Counted from the first letter of the stretch, positions 8,761-17,287 are shown. The stretch is DNA of 64,000 nt from Geodermatophilus africanus (GCF_900107105.1 NZ_FNOT01000007.1:62001-126000); one strand, 5' to 3'. The notes: generated by a model from the letters alone, not told the origin. Translations and numbers: made by a program.

Positions 8761-9290
8761 GGGTCGACGGCCTGGAGCAGGCCCCAGACGAAGCGGGCGC
8801 GGACGTCGCCGGGCAGGTGCACCTCCCAGCGGGTGACGACGCCGGGGTCCACGCTCGTCGCCCCGCGCAGCCCGACCACGTCGTCCAGCGTGTGCTCCCA
8901 CACCCGCAGCCGGGCCGGCGTGGCCCGCGGGACGGGGGAGCCCGGGGCCCGCACCAGGTGCTCCTGCAGCACGCTGCCGCCGGGGCCGGTGAGCACCTCC
9001 CAGTACAGGTGCGGCCACAGCGGCAGCGGCCAGCGGCGCACCTCCAGGCCGAGGTCGCCGAAGCGGCGGTCCTCGGTCTCCTCCGGCGGGCCGAGGACGG
9101 CCGAGCGCAGCGCCAGCCCCCGCGGCGCCCGCGGCGAGTGCTGCAGCGCCTGCCAGCGGGTGTGCGCCGCGTGCGCCTCCCCGCGGGTGGCGCGCAGCCG
9201 GGGCAGCGCCTCCGCGACCAGGTCCGGCCGCAGGTCGGCCATCCGGCGGAGCAGCACCAGGCAGAACTCCCGCCGCGCCAGACCCCGCAC
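8754..9290 (-). CDS. Hypothetical protein
   Basis: A protein of about 178 aa that I do not recognise. No signal peptide, membrane segment or known motif is visible. It is rich in Arg, Leu, Pro and Trp, with a tryptophan-containing central part ([15 protein letters not shown]) and a C-terminus [12 protein letters not shown]. The start is uncertain: GTG 9290 gives [15 protein letters not shown] 9242 is shorter, and ATG 9362 would overlap the start codon of the divergent DUF3817 gene. Codon use is normal for the genome. Its stop lies inside the repeat at 8694-8760. Confidence 0.6.
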   Translation of the reverse strand: MRGLARREFCLVLLRRMADLRPDLVAEALPRLRATRGEAHAAHTRWQALQHSPRAPRGLALRSAVLGPPEETEDRRFGDLGLEVRRWPLPLWPHLYWEVLTGPGGSVLQEHLVRAPGSPVPRATPARLRVWEHTLDDVVGLRGATSVDPGVVTRWEVHLPGDVRARFVWGLLQAVDPP

Positions 9291-9360
9291 GGGCCCCGAC
9301 CCTGCCAGGTGGCACGCCTCACCACACCGACCCGGCCGGTCCGCCGGGGCGTCGGGGACC

Positions 9361-9696
9361 ATGGGCGGCGTGAAGCCGCGCGCCGTCGCCCTCGCCTTCC
9401 GTGCCGTCGCCCTCGCCGAGGCGTGCTCCTGGGCGGGCCTGCTGTTCGGGATGTTCGTCAAGTACGTGCTGGCGACCTCCGAGCGCGGCGTGCAGATCTT
9501 CGGCCCGATCCACGGCGGGATTTTCGTCGCCTACGTCGTCGTCGCGGTCGTGGCCGCCCGGGTGCTGCGCTGGAACGCGACCACCACGCTGCTCGCCCTG
9601 GCCGCGTCGGTGCCGCCGCTGGCCACCCTGTGGTTCGACCGCTGGGCCACCCGCAACGGCCGGCTGCCCGTGCCCGAGGCCGCGCCCACGTCCTGA
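9361..9696 (+). CDS. DUF3817 membrane protein
   Basis: A 111-aa integral membrane protein of the DUF3817 family (Bacillus YdzA-like). The family start [15 protein letters not shown] is followed by GMFVKYV, a loop with [14 protein letters not shown], and a third hydrophobic stretch. Function is unknown. Starts at ATG 9361 or GTG 9370 differ by three residues. The beta-lactamase-like gene follows 23 bp later but seems to have its own promoter. Confidence 0.82.
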   Translation: MGGVKPRAVALAFRAVALAEACSWAGLLFGMFVKYVLATSERGVQIFGPIHGGIFVAYVVVAVVAARVLRWNATTTLLALAASVPPLATLWFDRWATRNGRLPVPEAAPTS

Positions 9697-9706
9697 CCCG
9701 GCTCGC

Positions 9707-9712
9707 TAGCGT
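9707..9712 (+). promoter_or_regulatory. -10 element, leaderless hydrolase mRNA
   Basis: TAGCGT at 9707-9712 ends exactly 7 nt before the GTG at 9720. There is no Shine-Dalgarno, so the transcript probably begins at the start codon. Confidence 0.5.
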
Positions 9713-9719
9713 CCGGTCC

Positions 9720-11045
9720 GTGCCCGACGCCGTCCTGCCGTCCACCGCCCGCCTGCTGCTCGCCCGCACCGCCCGCGTCCAGCGCGAGGGGCGGGCGCCC
9801 GGCCTCGTCGCCGGCGTCGTCCGGGACGGTGGGCTGGCCTGGTCGACCGGGCGCGGCGACGTCCCCGAGCCGCACACCGACGTCCAGTACCGGCTGGGGT
9901 CGATCAGCAAGACCGTCACCGCGGTCGCCGTCCTGCGGCTGCGCGACGAGGGCCGGGTGCACCTCGACGACCCGCTGGACCGGCACGTGCCCGGCACCCC
10001 GCTCGGTGACCGCACCGTCGGCCAGCTGCTCGCCCACGTCGCCGGTGCCGCCGCGGAGAGCCCCGGCGCGTGGTGGGAACGGGCACCGGGCGGCTCGCTG
10101 GCCGACCTGCAGCTGGCCCCCGAGCACGTCGTCCTCGGTGCCGCGCGCCGCTTCCACTACTCCAACCTCGGCTTCGGCCTGCTCGGCGAGCTGGTCGCCC
10201 GGCTACGCGGACGGTCCTGGGCGGACGTCGTCGCCGCCGAGGTGCTCGGCCCGCTCGGCATGACCCGCACGACGCCCCGGCCGGTCGCGCCCGCCGCCGA
10301 GGGCCATGCGGTGCACCCGTGGGCCGATGTCGTCCTGCCGGAGCCGGAGCACGACGCCGGCGTGATGGCCGCCGCCGGTCAGCTGTGGGCCACCCTGGCC
10401 GACCTCGGGCGCTTCGCCGCCTTCCTGCTCGGCGACACCGGGGACGTGCTCGACCCCGCGACCCTGGAGGAGATGACCGTGCCCGCGGGCGTGGACCCCT
10501 CCGCGCCGGGCTGGTCGGCGTACGGGCTCGGCGTGCAGGTGCTGCGGGTCGACGGGAGCACGCTGGTCGGCCACGGCGGCTCGATGCCCGGCTTCCTCGC
10601 CGGTGTCTTCGTCGACCGCGAGGAACGGACCGGCGCGGTGTCGCTGGCCAACACGACCGCCGGTCTGGACCCCCTGGTGCCGGGCCTGCTCGCCGACCTG
10701 CGCGCCGGCGAGCCGCGCGTCGTCGAGCCGTGGGTGCCCGAGTCGCCGCCGGTGCCGCTGGACGCCCTCGGCATCTGGTACTGGGGCCCGGGGCCGCACG
10801 CGCTGCGGGCGGTGCCCGGCGGCCTGCTGCACCTGGGCCCGCTGCCGGGCCGTGCCGGTCGGGCCAGCCGCTTCGCCCGCCGGGACGATCGCACGTGGGT
10901 GGGCCTGGACGGCTACTACGCCGGCGAGCCGCTGCGCATCGCCGACGACCACCTGGACCTGGGCACCTTCGTCTTCACCCGGCAGCCCTACGACCCCGAC
11001 GCCCCGGTGCCCGGGGGCGTCGACGAGGGCGGCTGGCGGGCCTGA
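9720..11045 (+). CDS. Serine hydrolase, beta-lactamase/PBP4* (class C-like) family
   Basis: A 441-aa cytoplasmic protein of the beta-lactamase-related serine hydrolase family. The acyl-enzyme motifs are present: SxxK as SISK (Ser61), YxN as YSN (Tyr147) and HGG in place of KTG (His285). The C-terminal 110 residues form the lipocalin-like region often found in esterase or D-aminopeptidase relatives. No signal peptide is seen, so resistance to beta-lactams is unlikely; an esterase or peptidase role is more probable but the substrate is unknown. The GTG start is supported by the -10 hexamer 7 nt upstream. It is convergent with the PPOX remnant. Confidence 0.88.
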   Translation: MPDAVLPSTARLLLARTARVQREGRAPGLVAGVVRDGGLAWSTGRGDVPEPHTDVQYRLGSISKTVTAVAVLRLRDEGRVHLDDPLDRHVPGTPLGDRTVGQLLAHVAGAAAESPGAWWERAPGGSLADLQLAPEHVVLGAARRFHYSNLGFGLLGELVARLRGRSWADVVAAEVLGPLGMTRTTPRPVAPAAEGHAVHPWADVVLPEPEHDAGVMAAAGQLWATLADLGRFAAFLLGDTGDVLDPATLEEMTVPAGVDPSAPGWSAYGLGVQVLRVDGSTLVGHGGSMPGFLAGVFVDREERTGAVSLANTTAGLDPLVPGLLADLRAGEPRVVEPWVPESPPVPLDALGIWYWGPGPHALRAVPGGLLHLGPLPGRAGRASRFARRDDRTWVGLDGYYAGEPLRIADDHLDLGTFVFTRQPYDPDAPVPGGVDEGGWRA

Positions 11046-11061
11046 CGCGGGGTCCGGCCCG

Positions 11062-11117
11062 CGAGACCGGCGATCTCGTGGCCATCACCCTTGATCGCCA
11101 CGAGACCGCCGATCTCG
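11062..11117. terminator. Long hairpin between convergent genes
   Basis: CGAGACCGGCGATCTCGTGGC (11062-11082, first 20 bases shown by ends CGAGACC and CGTGGC) pairs with 11097-11117 across a 14-nt loop, with only two wobble mismatches in 21. It fills the space between the hydrolase (stop 11045) and the minus-strand gene ending at 11118. It is a likely bidirectional terminator without a U-tract, and its arms carry the GATCTCG motif seen in the neighbouring hairpin at 11434-11497. Confidence 0.6.
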
Positions 11118-11432
11118 TCAGGTCGCCGGGTGGAGCCCCGCGGAGTACTGCTCGCCGTAGTAGCGCTCGATGTCCTCGAGCCGCTGGTCCCGGCGCTCCA
11201 GCCGGTGCGCGATCACCGCCCGCAACGGGACGGCGTCCGGCGCCCGGCTCGCCGGGTCCCACAGCTCCGAGCGCAGGAACGCCTCGGCGCAGTGCGAGAG
11301 CACCTGCCGGTCGAGCTCGTCGAGGGTGGTCCGTTCCTTGGCGACGGCGCCCCGGATGGGCTCCCCGAGGAGCTCGGTGAGCTCGGCCTCCGTGGTGATG
11401 TCCTGCACCCGCGCAGTTGCCCGCGGGCCCAT
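11118..11432 (-). pseudogene. PPOX-family remnant with apparent internal deletion
   Basis: A 104-aa open frame. Its first 40 residues (DITTEAELTELLGEP, then AKERTTLDELDRQ) resemble the N-terminus of flavin-dependent PPOX proteins, and its last 55 (CAEAFLRSELWDP, then a RRDQRLEDIERYYG-type end) resemble the C-terminus of the same family. Full-length members have about 200 aa with the FMN-binding barrel between these parts. Here the join falls after VLSH, so the core seems deleted in frame. It should not bind flavin. The homology is from memory of the family. ATG 11432 directly abuts a long palindrome. A small functional protein cannot be excluded. Confidence 0.5.
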
Positions 11433-11433
11433 G

Positions 11434-11497
11434 GCGCGAGATCTGCACAGTGGTGGCGATCCGGCGGCTGATGACCGCCACTGTGCAGATCTCGCGC
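11434..11497. repeat. Perfect 20-bp-arm inverted repeat
   Basis: GCGCGAGATCTGCACAGTGG (11434-11453) and its exact complement CCACTGTGCAGATCTCGCGC (11478-11497) enclose 24 nt. It lies between two minus-strand genes, directly upstream of the PPOX remnant's ATG and 5 bp after the stop of the membrane protein. Its position fits a terminator for the latter. No U-tract follows. Confidence 0.7.
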
Positions 11498-11501
11498 GAG
11501 C

Positions 11502-12014
11502 TCAGGGCAGGTCGAAGGCGTCCATCGTCGTCTTCACCACCGCGCCGTAGGCCAGGTGCGGGACGATGTCGCTGGCCCAGTCGGCCCCCGACCAGGTGCG
11601 CGGGTCGGTGATGCCGAGGACGGTCATCGGCCCGTTGGCGGCGATCAGCACGCCGAGCGTGGTCAGCAGCGTGCCGACCAGCGGCTGCGGCCGGTAGCCG
11701 GCCGCGCGGACCAGGCCGACGACGACGCCGAACCCCACGCCCGCCACCAGCCCGGTGATCGGGCCCAGGCCCTGCACCCGGTTCCGGCGCGTCTCCTCGT
11801 CCCCCGGGATCGGCACGTGCGCCTTCTCCGCCAGCTTCTCCACGGTCAGCTCGGGGGTGGAGCTCGTCGGGCGGCCGCGGACGGTCATGTCGAGGTAGGT
11901 GACGGCGTTGAGCGCCGTGGTGCCCGCAGCCCCGGCCGCCGCGCCGCGCAGCGCCCAGCCCGCCGCGCTGATGCCGCGCCGTCCCTTGCCGATGGTCCCC
12001 AGCGGGGTGCGCAT
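11502..12014 (-). CDS. Conserved membrane protein
   Basis: About 170 aa. The first half is Gly/Ala-rich (ISAAGWALRGAAAGAAGTTA) and leads into a conserved-looking soluble part with TVRGRPTSSTPELTVEKLAE. Two hydrophobic segments follow (TGLVAGVGFGVVVGLVRAAG and VGTLLTTLGVLIAANGP). I cannot assign a function. ATG at 12014 is preferred; GTG at 12020 would add two residues. Transcription probably ends at the perfect palindrome just downstream. Confidence 0.7.
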   Translation of the reverse strand: MRTPLGTIGKGRRGISAAGWALRGAAAGAAGTTALNAVTYLDMTVRGRPTSSTPELTVEKLAEKAHVPIPGDEETRRNRVQGLGPITGLVAGVGFGVVVGLVRAAGYRPQPLVGTLLTTLGVLIAANGPMTVLGITDPRTWSGADWASDIVPHLAYGAVVKTTMDAFDLP

Positions 12015-12117
12015 TGCCACCCGCCCGGTCTACCCCCGGCGGACGGCCGGGCACACCCTGCTCACCGCGGCGTGGGGCGGCACGGGGAACTCGGCCACGA
12101 CCCGGGTCGTCGCAGGA

Positions 12118-12672
12118 TCACCCGCCCGAGTCGGCGAACCGGCGACGGCGCACGAACAGCCCGGCGCCGAACGCCGCCACGAGCAGGACGGCGACGGCCG
12201 CCTCCAGCGTCGCGTCGGACAGCTGCCCGGCCAGCTCGGTGCCGGCCGCGCCGGGCCGCGGCGGGGCCGCGCCGGTCAGCATCTGCACCTCCGCCGCGGC
12301 CATGGCGTCCCACGGGCGGGTCCCGCCGCACAGGTCGGCCGCCAGCGCGTCGCCCTGCCGGGTGGCGAAGACGAGGAACGGCCCGTCGCCGCGGAGCTCG
12401 AGGCCGCACGAGGCGCCGGACGCGGCCGACAGCACGCCCTGCCGGGCCGACACCTCCCCGACGTGGACGGTGTCGACGGCGAAGACGTGCAGGGCCGTTC
12501 CGTCGTCCATCTCGCGGGAGACCAGCCGGCCGCTGAACACGGCGTCGGCGCGGGCGAGGGCGTCGGTCGTCGTCCCACCCGTGCAGCTGCAGGCCGACGC
12601 GGGCGGGGCCGACACCCAGCCGGCGACCACGAGCAGCAGGCCGGCGAGCAGCCCGGTCGTCCAGCGGCGCAC
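12118..12672 (-). CDS. Secreted, membrane-anchored ACSC (NTR/TIMP-like) protein
   Basis: About 184 aa. A signal peptide (residues 1-28) ends at PPASA, so the mature protein would start with CSC. This is the hallmark of the netrin/TIMP-like proteins found in many actinobacteria. The domain TDALARADAVFSGRLVS follows, with later cysteines (SGASCGLEL, ADLCGG), then one C-terminal membrane helix and RRRR. It is therefore displayed outside the cell. A role as a protease inhibitor is only a fold-based guess. Start: GTG 12672 gives VRRWTTGLLAG; GTG 12714 would add 14 residues with no better signal. Confidence 0.72.
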   Translation of the reverse strand: MRRWTTGLLAGLLLVVAGWVSAPPASACSCTGGTTTDALARADAVFSGRLVSREMDDGTALHVFAVDTVHVGEVSARQGVLSAASGASCGLELRGDGPFLVFATRQGDALAADLCGGTRPWDAMAAAEVQMLTGAAPPRPGAAGTELAGQLSDATLEAAVAVLLVAAFGAGLFVRRRRFADSGG

Positions 12673-12728
12673 CGGTCCAGCATCCCCGGCCGGTGGCGCG
12701 GCGGCGTCGACCACCGCACGCTGGCGGT

Positions 12729-12977
12729 GTGGACGACGTCGACGCGCGGCTGGAGCGGGCGATCGACGCGCTGCTCGACGAGCGGCGGGCCGGCGCGACG
12801 ATCTGTCCCTCCGAGGCCGCCCGGGCGGTCGACCCCGACGGCTGGCGCGAGCTGATGCCCCCGGCGCGTGCGGCGGCCGGGCGGCTGGCCGCGGCCGGGC
12901 AGGTGGAGGTCACCCAGCGCGGCGAGGTCGTCAACGTGGCGACCGCGCGCGGTCCGGTGCGGGTGCGGCGGGTCTAG
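12729..12977 (+). CDS. DUF3253 protein
   Basis: An 82-aa protein matching DUF3253, a small winged-helix-like family: LERAIDALLDERRAGATICPSEAARAV, then a helix and the beta-strand GQVEVTQRGEVV. Function is unknown. GTG 12729 gives the usual family length; a GTG at 12693 would add 12 residues. Its TAG stop interleaves with the stop of the convergent Lrp-type gene in the shared tetramer CTAG (12974-12977). Confidence 0.78.
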   Translation: MDDVDARLERAIDALLDERRAGATICPSEAARAVDPDGWRELMPPARAAAGRLAAAGQVEVTQRGEVVNVATARGPVRVRRV

Positions 12978-13507
12978 GGCGTGTCCGGGGGCCGGTCGGT
13001 CCCGGCCGCGCGGTCCAGCAGCGGTCCCACGCGGTGGTCGACCAGCCGGCGCAGCGCCAGCGCGGTGTCGGTGCGCTGGACACCGGGGATGGCCAGCACC
13101 CGCTCGGTGATCCGCCACAGGTCGTCGGCGTCGACCGCGACCACCCGCACCAGCAGGTCGGCGACGCCCGACAGTGCGGTCACCTCGAGCACCTCGGGGA
13201 TGTGCGCGAGCGCGGCACCGACGTCGGCCAGGCTGCGCTGGACGACCTGCACGGTGACGTAGGCGCCCAGCCGGTAGCCGAGCGCCTCCGGGCGGACCCG
13301 GTGCTCGAAGGGCGCCAGCGCGCCGCTGGACTCCAGCCGGGCCAGCCGCGCCTGCACGGTGTTGCGCGCCAGGCCGAGCCGTTGCGACAGCGCCATCACC
13401 GTCGCCCGCGGGTCCTCGCCCAGGGCCTGCAGCAGGCGGGCGTCGGTGGCGTCGAGGGCCGGCACGTCGCTCAGTCTGACAGGCCCGACCACCCCGTGAC
13501 GGGTCAT
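12974..13507 (-). CDS. Lrp/AsnC-family regulator (BkdR-like)
   Basis: A 177-aa regulator. It has an N-terminal winged helix (LDATDARLLQALGEDPRATV, recognition helix LARNTVQARLARLE) and a C-terminal RAM ligand domain with YVTVQV and VTALSGVADLLVRV. Family members bind amino acids and form dimers and octamers. It is divergent from the 2-oxoacid dehydrogenase operon, the arrangement of bkdR and bkd genes, so branched-chain keto-acid control is a reasonable inference. ATG 13507 is chosen; the frame runs further upstream but without homology. A TGCGCA repeat lies next to the start. Confidence 0.9.
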   Translation of the reverse strand: MTRHGVVGPVRLSDVPALDATDARLLQALGEDPRATVMALSQRLGLARNTVQARLARLESSGALAPFEHRVRPEALGYRLGAYVTVQVVQRSLADVGAALAHIPEVLEVTALSGVADLLVRVVAVDADDLWRITERVLAIPGVQRTDTALALRRLVDHRVGPLLDRAAGTDRPPDTP

Positions 13508-13509
13508 CG

Positions 13510-13538
13510 TGCGCAGTCCGATCGGGGGATCTTGCGCA
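13510..13538. promoter_or_regulatory. Candidate Lrp-type operator (paired TGCGCA)
   Basis: Two identical TGCGCA palindromes at 13510-13515 and 13533-13538 are 23 bp apart centre to centre, about two helix turns. GATC steps lie between them. They sit at the start of the Lrp-type gene, facing the dehydrogenase operon. Lrp/AsnC proteins bind such phased sites and often repress their own gene. Inference only. Confidence 0.35.
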
Positions 13539-13683
13539 GAACGGCGGGTGGGTGTGTGCTCCAGGGACGGCCGGGTCGTGTCAGGATGTGTGAGTGGTGC
13601 CACACCCGGGCGCCGCGAGACGTCCACACCGCCCGCTCGCGCCGGCGACCCCGGCAGCGGCGGACGACGGCGAGGAGGAGCAC

Positions 13684-14820
13684 GTGAGCGTTTCCAGTGC
13701 CACCGAGGTGGTCGACCCGGTACCGGGGGCGGGAGCGCCGCACCTGCCCCGGCAGCCCGACCTGGTCCAGCTGCTGACCCCCGAGGGCGAGCGGGTCGAG
13801 CACCCCGACTACGCCATCGACCTCGACGACCAGCAGCTGCGCGAGCTCTACCGCGACCTGGTCCTGGTCCGCCGGTGGGACGTCGAGGCCACCGCCCTGC
13901 AGCGGCAGGGCGAGCTGGGCATCTGGGCCTCGCTGCTGGGCCAGGAGGCCGCCCAGGTCGGCGCCGGCCGGGCGCTGCAGCCCGGCGACACGGCGTTCCC
14001 GACCTACCGGGAGCACGGCGTGGCCTGGACCCGCGGCGTCGACCCGCTGCACGTCATCAGCCTGTTCCGCGGCGTCGACAACGGTGGCTGGGACCCGGTC
14101 GCCACCGGCTTCAACCTCTACACCGTCGTCATCGGCGCGCAGTGCCTGCACGCCACCGGCTACGCGATGGGGGTGCAGCGGGACGGCTCCGAGACCGCCG
14201 TCCTGGCCTTCCTCGGCGACGGCGCGACCAGCCAGGGCGAGGTCAACGAGGCGATGATCTGGGCGGCCAGCTTCTCCGCGCCGGTCGTCTTCTTCTGCCA
14301 GAACAACCAGTACGCGATCAGCGTCCCGCTGGAGCGCCAGTCGCGGGTGCCGCTCTACCAGCGCGCCGCCGGCTTCGGCTTCCCCGGCGTCCGGGTCGAC
14401 GGCAACGACGTCCTCGCCGTCCTGGCCGTGACCCGGGCGGCGCTCGTGGCCGCGCGGGACGGGCAGGGACCGACGTTCATCGAGGCCTTCACCTACCGCA
14501 TGGGCGCGCACACCACCTCCGACGACCCCACCCGCTACCGGCTGGCCAGCGAGCTGGAGGAGTGGAAGCTGCGGGACCCGATCGCCCGGGTCAAGGCGTA
14601 CCTCTCCCGCAGCGGCACCGCCGACCAGGACTTCTTCGACGCCGTCGAGGCCGAGGCCGACGAGCTCGCGGTTCGCATCCGGCGCGGCACGACCGAGATG
14701 CCCGACCCGCCGGGGACGGCGATGTTCGATCAGGTCTACGCCGAGCAGACGCCGCACCTGGCCGCGCAGCAGGCCCAGTTCGAGGCCTACCAGGCGAGCT
14801 TCGGGGAGGCGTCGGAATGA
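13684..14820 (+). CDS. pdhA: 2-oxoacid dehydrogenase E1 component, alpha subunit
   Basis: A 378-aa thiamine-diphosphate enzyme subunit that decarboxylates a 2-oxo acid (pyruvate or branched-chain) and passes the acyl group to E2 lipoyl groups. The ThDP/Mg motif GDGATSQGEVNEAMIWA is near residue 178, ending in NNQYAIS. The E1-alpha landmarks HGVAWTRG and YRMGAHTTSDDPTRYR, with phosphorylation-loop-like sequence, are present. GTG 13684 is preceded by GAGGAGGA; an ATG at 13594 lacks a ribosome site and would add an unrelated Pro/Ala-rich stretch. The TGA overlaps the next ATG. Pyruvate versus branched-chain specificity cannot be settled; the divergent Lrp regulator hints at the latter. Confidence 0.92.
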   Translation: MSVSSATEVVDPVPGAGAPHLPRQPDLVQLLTPEGERVEHPDYAIDLDDQQLRELYRDLVLVRRWDVEATALQRQGELGIWASLLGQEAAQVGAGRALQPGDTAFPTYREHGVAWTRGVDPLHVISLFRGVDNGGWDPVATGFNLYTVVIGAQCLHATGYAMGVQRDGSETAVLAFLGDGATSQGEVNEAMIWAASFSAPVVFFCQNNQYAISVPLERQSRVPLYQRAAGFGFPGVRVDGNDVLAVLAVTRAALVAARDGQGPTFIEAFTYRMGAHTTSDDPTRYRLASELEEWKLRDPIARVKAYLSRSGTADQDFFDAVEAEADELAVRIRRGTTEMPDPPGTAMFDQVYAEQTPHLAAQQAQFEAYQASFGEASE

Positions 14821-15797
14821 GTACCCAGACGCTCACCATCGGCAAGGCGCTCAACCTCGGCCTGCGCCGGGTCATGGAGGACGACGCCAAGGTCATGCTG
14901 ATGGGCGAAGACATCGGCCGGCTCGGCGGGGTCTTCCGGATCACCGACGGCCTGCAGAAGGACTTCGGCGAGGACCGCGTCGTCGACACCCCGCTGGCCG
15001 AGGCCGGCATCCTGGGCACCGCCGTCGGCCTGGCCATGCGCGGCTACCGGCCGGTCTGCGAGATCCAGTTCGACGGGTTCGTCTTCCCCGCCTACAACCA
15101 GATCGTCACCCAGGTCGCCAAGATCCACGCCCGCTCGCGCGGGAAGCTGGCCATGCCGATCGTCATCCGGATCCCCTTCGGCGGCGGCATCGGCGCGGTC
15201 GAGCACCACAGCGAGAGCCCCGAGGCCTACTTCGGGCACACGCCCGGGCTCAAGGTGGTCGCGGTCAGCAACCCGGTCGACGCCTACTGGGGCATCCAGC
15301 AGGCGATCGCGCACCCCGACCCGATCGTGTTCCTCGAGCCCAAGCGCCGGTACTGGGACAAGGCCGAGGTCGACACCGCGGCCACGCCGGACCCGCTGTT
15401 CGCCTCCCGCGTCGTCCGCGGCGGGGACGACGTCACCGTGCTGGCCTACGGCCCGATGGTGAAGACGGTGCTGCAGGCGGCCGAGGCCGCGGCGGAGGAG
15501 GGCCGCTCGCTGGAGGTCGTCGACCTGCGCACCCTCTCCCCGCTGGACCTCGACCCGGTCGTCGAGTCGGTGCGGCGCACGGGCCGCTGCGTCATGGTCC
15601 ACGAGGCGCCGGTGACCCTCGGGCTCGGCGCGGAGATCGCCGCGCGGATCACCGAGGAGTGCTTCCACTCGCTGGAGGCGCCGGTGCTCCGGGTGGGCGG
15701 CTACGACACGCCCTACCCGCCGTCGAAGCTCGAGGAGGAGTACCTCCCCGACCTCGACCGGGTGCTCGACGCCGTCGACCGATCCCTGGAGTACTGA
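14817..15797 (+). CDS. pdhB: 2-oxoacid dehydrogenase E1 component, beta subunit
   Basis: A 326-aa transketolase-like partner of the alpha subunit, forming the alpha2beta2 E1. Conserved features include MGEDIGRLGGVFRIT near residue 24, DTPLAEAGILGTAVGLA, the EIQFDGF region, EHHSESPEAYF and the C-terminal transketolase domain (VLAYGPMVKTVLQAAE; VVDLRTLSPLD). ATG 14817 overlaps the alpha stop by 4 bp (ATGA), indicating coupled translation and equal amounts of the two chains. Confidence 0.95.
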   Translation: MSTQTLTIGKALNLGLRRVMEDDAKVMLMGEDIGRLGGVFRITDGLQKDFGEDRVVDTPLAEAGILGTAVGLAMRGYRPVCEIQFDGFVFPAYNQIVTQVAKIHARSRGKLAMPIVIRIPFGGGIGAVEHHSESPEAYFGHTPGLKVVAVSNPVDAYWGIQQAIAHPDPIVFLEPKRRYWDKAEVDTAATPDPLFASRVVRGGDDVTVLAYGPMVKTVLQAAEAAAEEGRSLEVVDLRTLSPLDLDPVVESVRRTGRCVMVHEAPVTLGLGAEIAARITEECFHSLEAPVLRVGGYDTPYPPSKLEEEYLPDLDRVLDAVDRSLEY

Positions 15798-15802
15798 CCG
15801 AG

Positions 15803-17287
15803 ATGCTGCGCCAGTTCAAGCTGCCCGACGTCGGCGAGGGGCTGACCGAAGGCGAGATCCTGCAGTGGCTGGTCGCCGTCGGCGACACGGTCACGGTCAA
15901 CCAGCCGCTCTGCGAGGTGGAGACGGCGAAGGCCGCCGTCGAGCTGCCCTCGCCGTACGCCGGCACGGTCACCGCGCTGCTGCACGACGCCGGCAGCACC
16001 GTGGACGTCGGCACGCCGATCATCACCATCGACGTCGGCGGGGACGCCGCCCCGGCGCCCACCGGGGACGGCGGCGAGACCGCCGACGGGGCGGGCGGGG
16101 AAGAGGTGGCGGCCGGGCTGATCGGCGGGGCGGCGCCCGGCGGACGGACGGCGGTGCTCGTCGGCTACGGGCCGCGCAACACCGAGGCCCGCCGGCGTCC
16201 GCGCCGCGCCGCCCACGCGGCACCCGCGCCCGCACCCGCGGCCGACTACGGCTCCGGCGGCCAGGACCGGCCGCCGCTGCTGGCGACCGCGCCGGACGCG
16301 ACCGCCAAGCCGGTCCGGCACGGCGGCCTGGAGGTCGGCCGCCAGGCCGAGGCGCACGCCGCGGCCGAGGCGGCGGCGCCGTCCCGGGCGGCCGAGCACG
16401 GCCACCGTCGGCCGCGGCCGCTGGCCAAGCCCCCGGTGCGCAAGCTGGCGAAGGACCTCGGCGTCGACCTGACCGCGCTGACCGGCAGCGGGGACGGCGG
16501 GGTGATCACCCGGGCCGACGTGCACGCCGCGGCAGCCGGGCCGTCCGCGGCGTCCGTCACCGAGCTCCGCCCGGTCCCCGCGGCGACGGCGGGGGAGCAG
16601 CGGATCCCGGTGAAGGGGGTGCGCAAGCACACCGCCGCCGCCATGGTGGCCAGCGCCTTCACCGCCCCGCACGTCACCGAGTTCCTCACCGTCGACGTGA
16701 CCCGGATGCTGAAGCTGCGCTCGCGGATCGCGGCCCGGCCGGAGTTCGCCGGGGTCAAGGTCAGCCCGCTGCTGTTCGTCGCCAAGGCGCTGCTGCTGGC
16801 CGCGGGCCGGCACCCGATGGTCAACAGCTCCTGGGACGAGGCGGCGCAGGAGATCGTCGTCCACGGGCAGGTCAACCTCGGCATCGCCGCGGCCACCCCG
16901 CGCGGGCTCGTCGTCCCCAACGTCAAGGACGCCGGGCGGCTGTCGCTGGCCGAGCTGGCCGGCGCGCTCGCGCAGCTCACCGAGACCGCGCGGGCCGGCC
17001 GCACCGCTCCGGAGGACATGACCGGGGGCACGATCACGATCACCAACGTCGGCGTCTTCGGCGTCGACACCGGGACACCGATCCTCAACCCCGGCGAGTC
17101 CGCGATCCTCGCCTTCGGCGCGATCCGCGAGCTGCCGTGGGTGCACAAGGGGAAGGTGCGCCCGCGGCAGGTGACGCAGCTGGCGCTCTCGTTCGACCAC
17201 CGGATCATCGACGGGGAGCTGGGCAGCCGGTTCCTCGCCGACGTCGGGGCCCTGCTGTCGGACCCGGGGACGGCGCTGGCGTTCTGA
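15803..17287 (+). CDS. pdhC: 2-oxoacid dehydrogenase E2 (dihydrolipoamide acyltransferase)
   Basis: A 494-aa E2 core protein. It has an N-terminal lipoyl domain with the modified lysine in VETAKAAVE (Lys43), a long Ala/Pro-rich linker (about 80-205), an E3/E1-binding peripheral domain (VRKLAKDLGVDLTALTGSG), a second linker, and the catalytic domain with SFDHRIIDGE (catalytic His466). Only one lipoyl domain is present. It starts 6 bp after E1 beta. No E3 (lipoamide dehydrogenase) gene is in the window, so E3 must be shared from elsewhere. Confidence 0.94.
   Translation: MLRQFKLPDVGEGLTEGEILQWLVAVGDTVTVNQPLCEVETAKAAVELPSPYAGTVTALLHDAGSTVDVGTPIITIDVGGDAAPAPTGDGGETADGAGGEEVAAGLIGGAAPGGRTAVLVGYGPRNTEARRRPRRAAHAAPAPAPAADYGSGGQDRPPLLATAPDATAKPVRHGGLEVGRQAEAHAAAEAAAPSRAAEHGHRRPRPLAKPPVRKLAKDLGVDLTALTGSGDGGVITRADVHAAAAGPSAASVTELRPVPAATAGEQRIPVKGVRKHTAAAMVASAFTAPHVTEFLTVDVTRMLKLRSRIAARPEFAGVKVSPLLFVAKALLLAAGRHPMVNSSWDEAAQEIVVHGQVNLGIAAATPRGLVVPNVKDAGRLSLAELAGALAQLTETARAGRTAPEDMTGGTITITNVGVFGVDTGTPILNPGESAILAFGAIRELPWVHKGKVRPRQVTQLALSFDHRIIDGELGSRFLADVGALLSDPGTALAF

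Noticed and set aside
9720-11045. Antibiotic-resistance beta-lactamase
   Set aside because: SxxK/YxN/HGG motifs fit, but there is no signal peptide and the lipocalin-like tail is typical of esterase or peptidase relatives.
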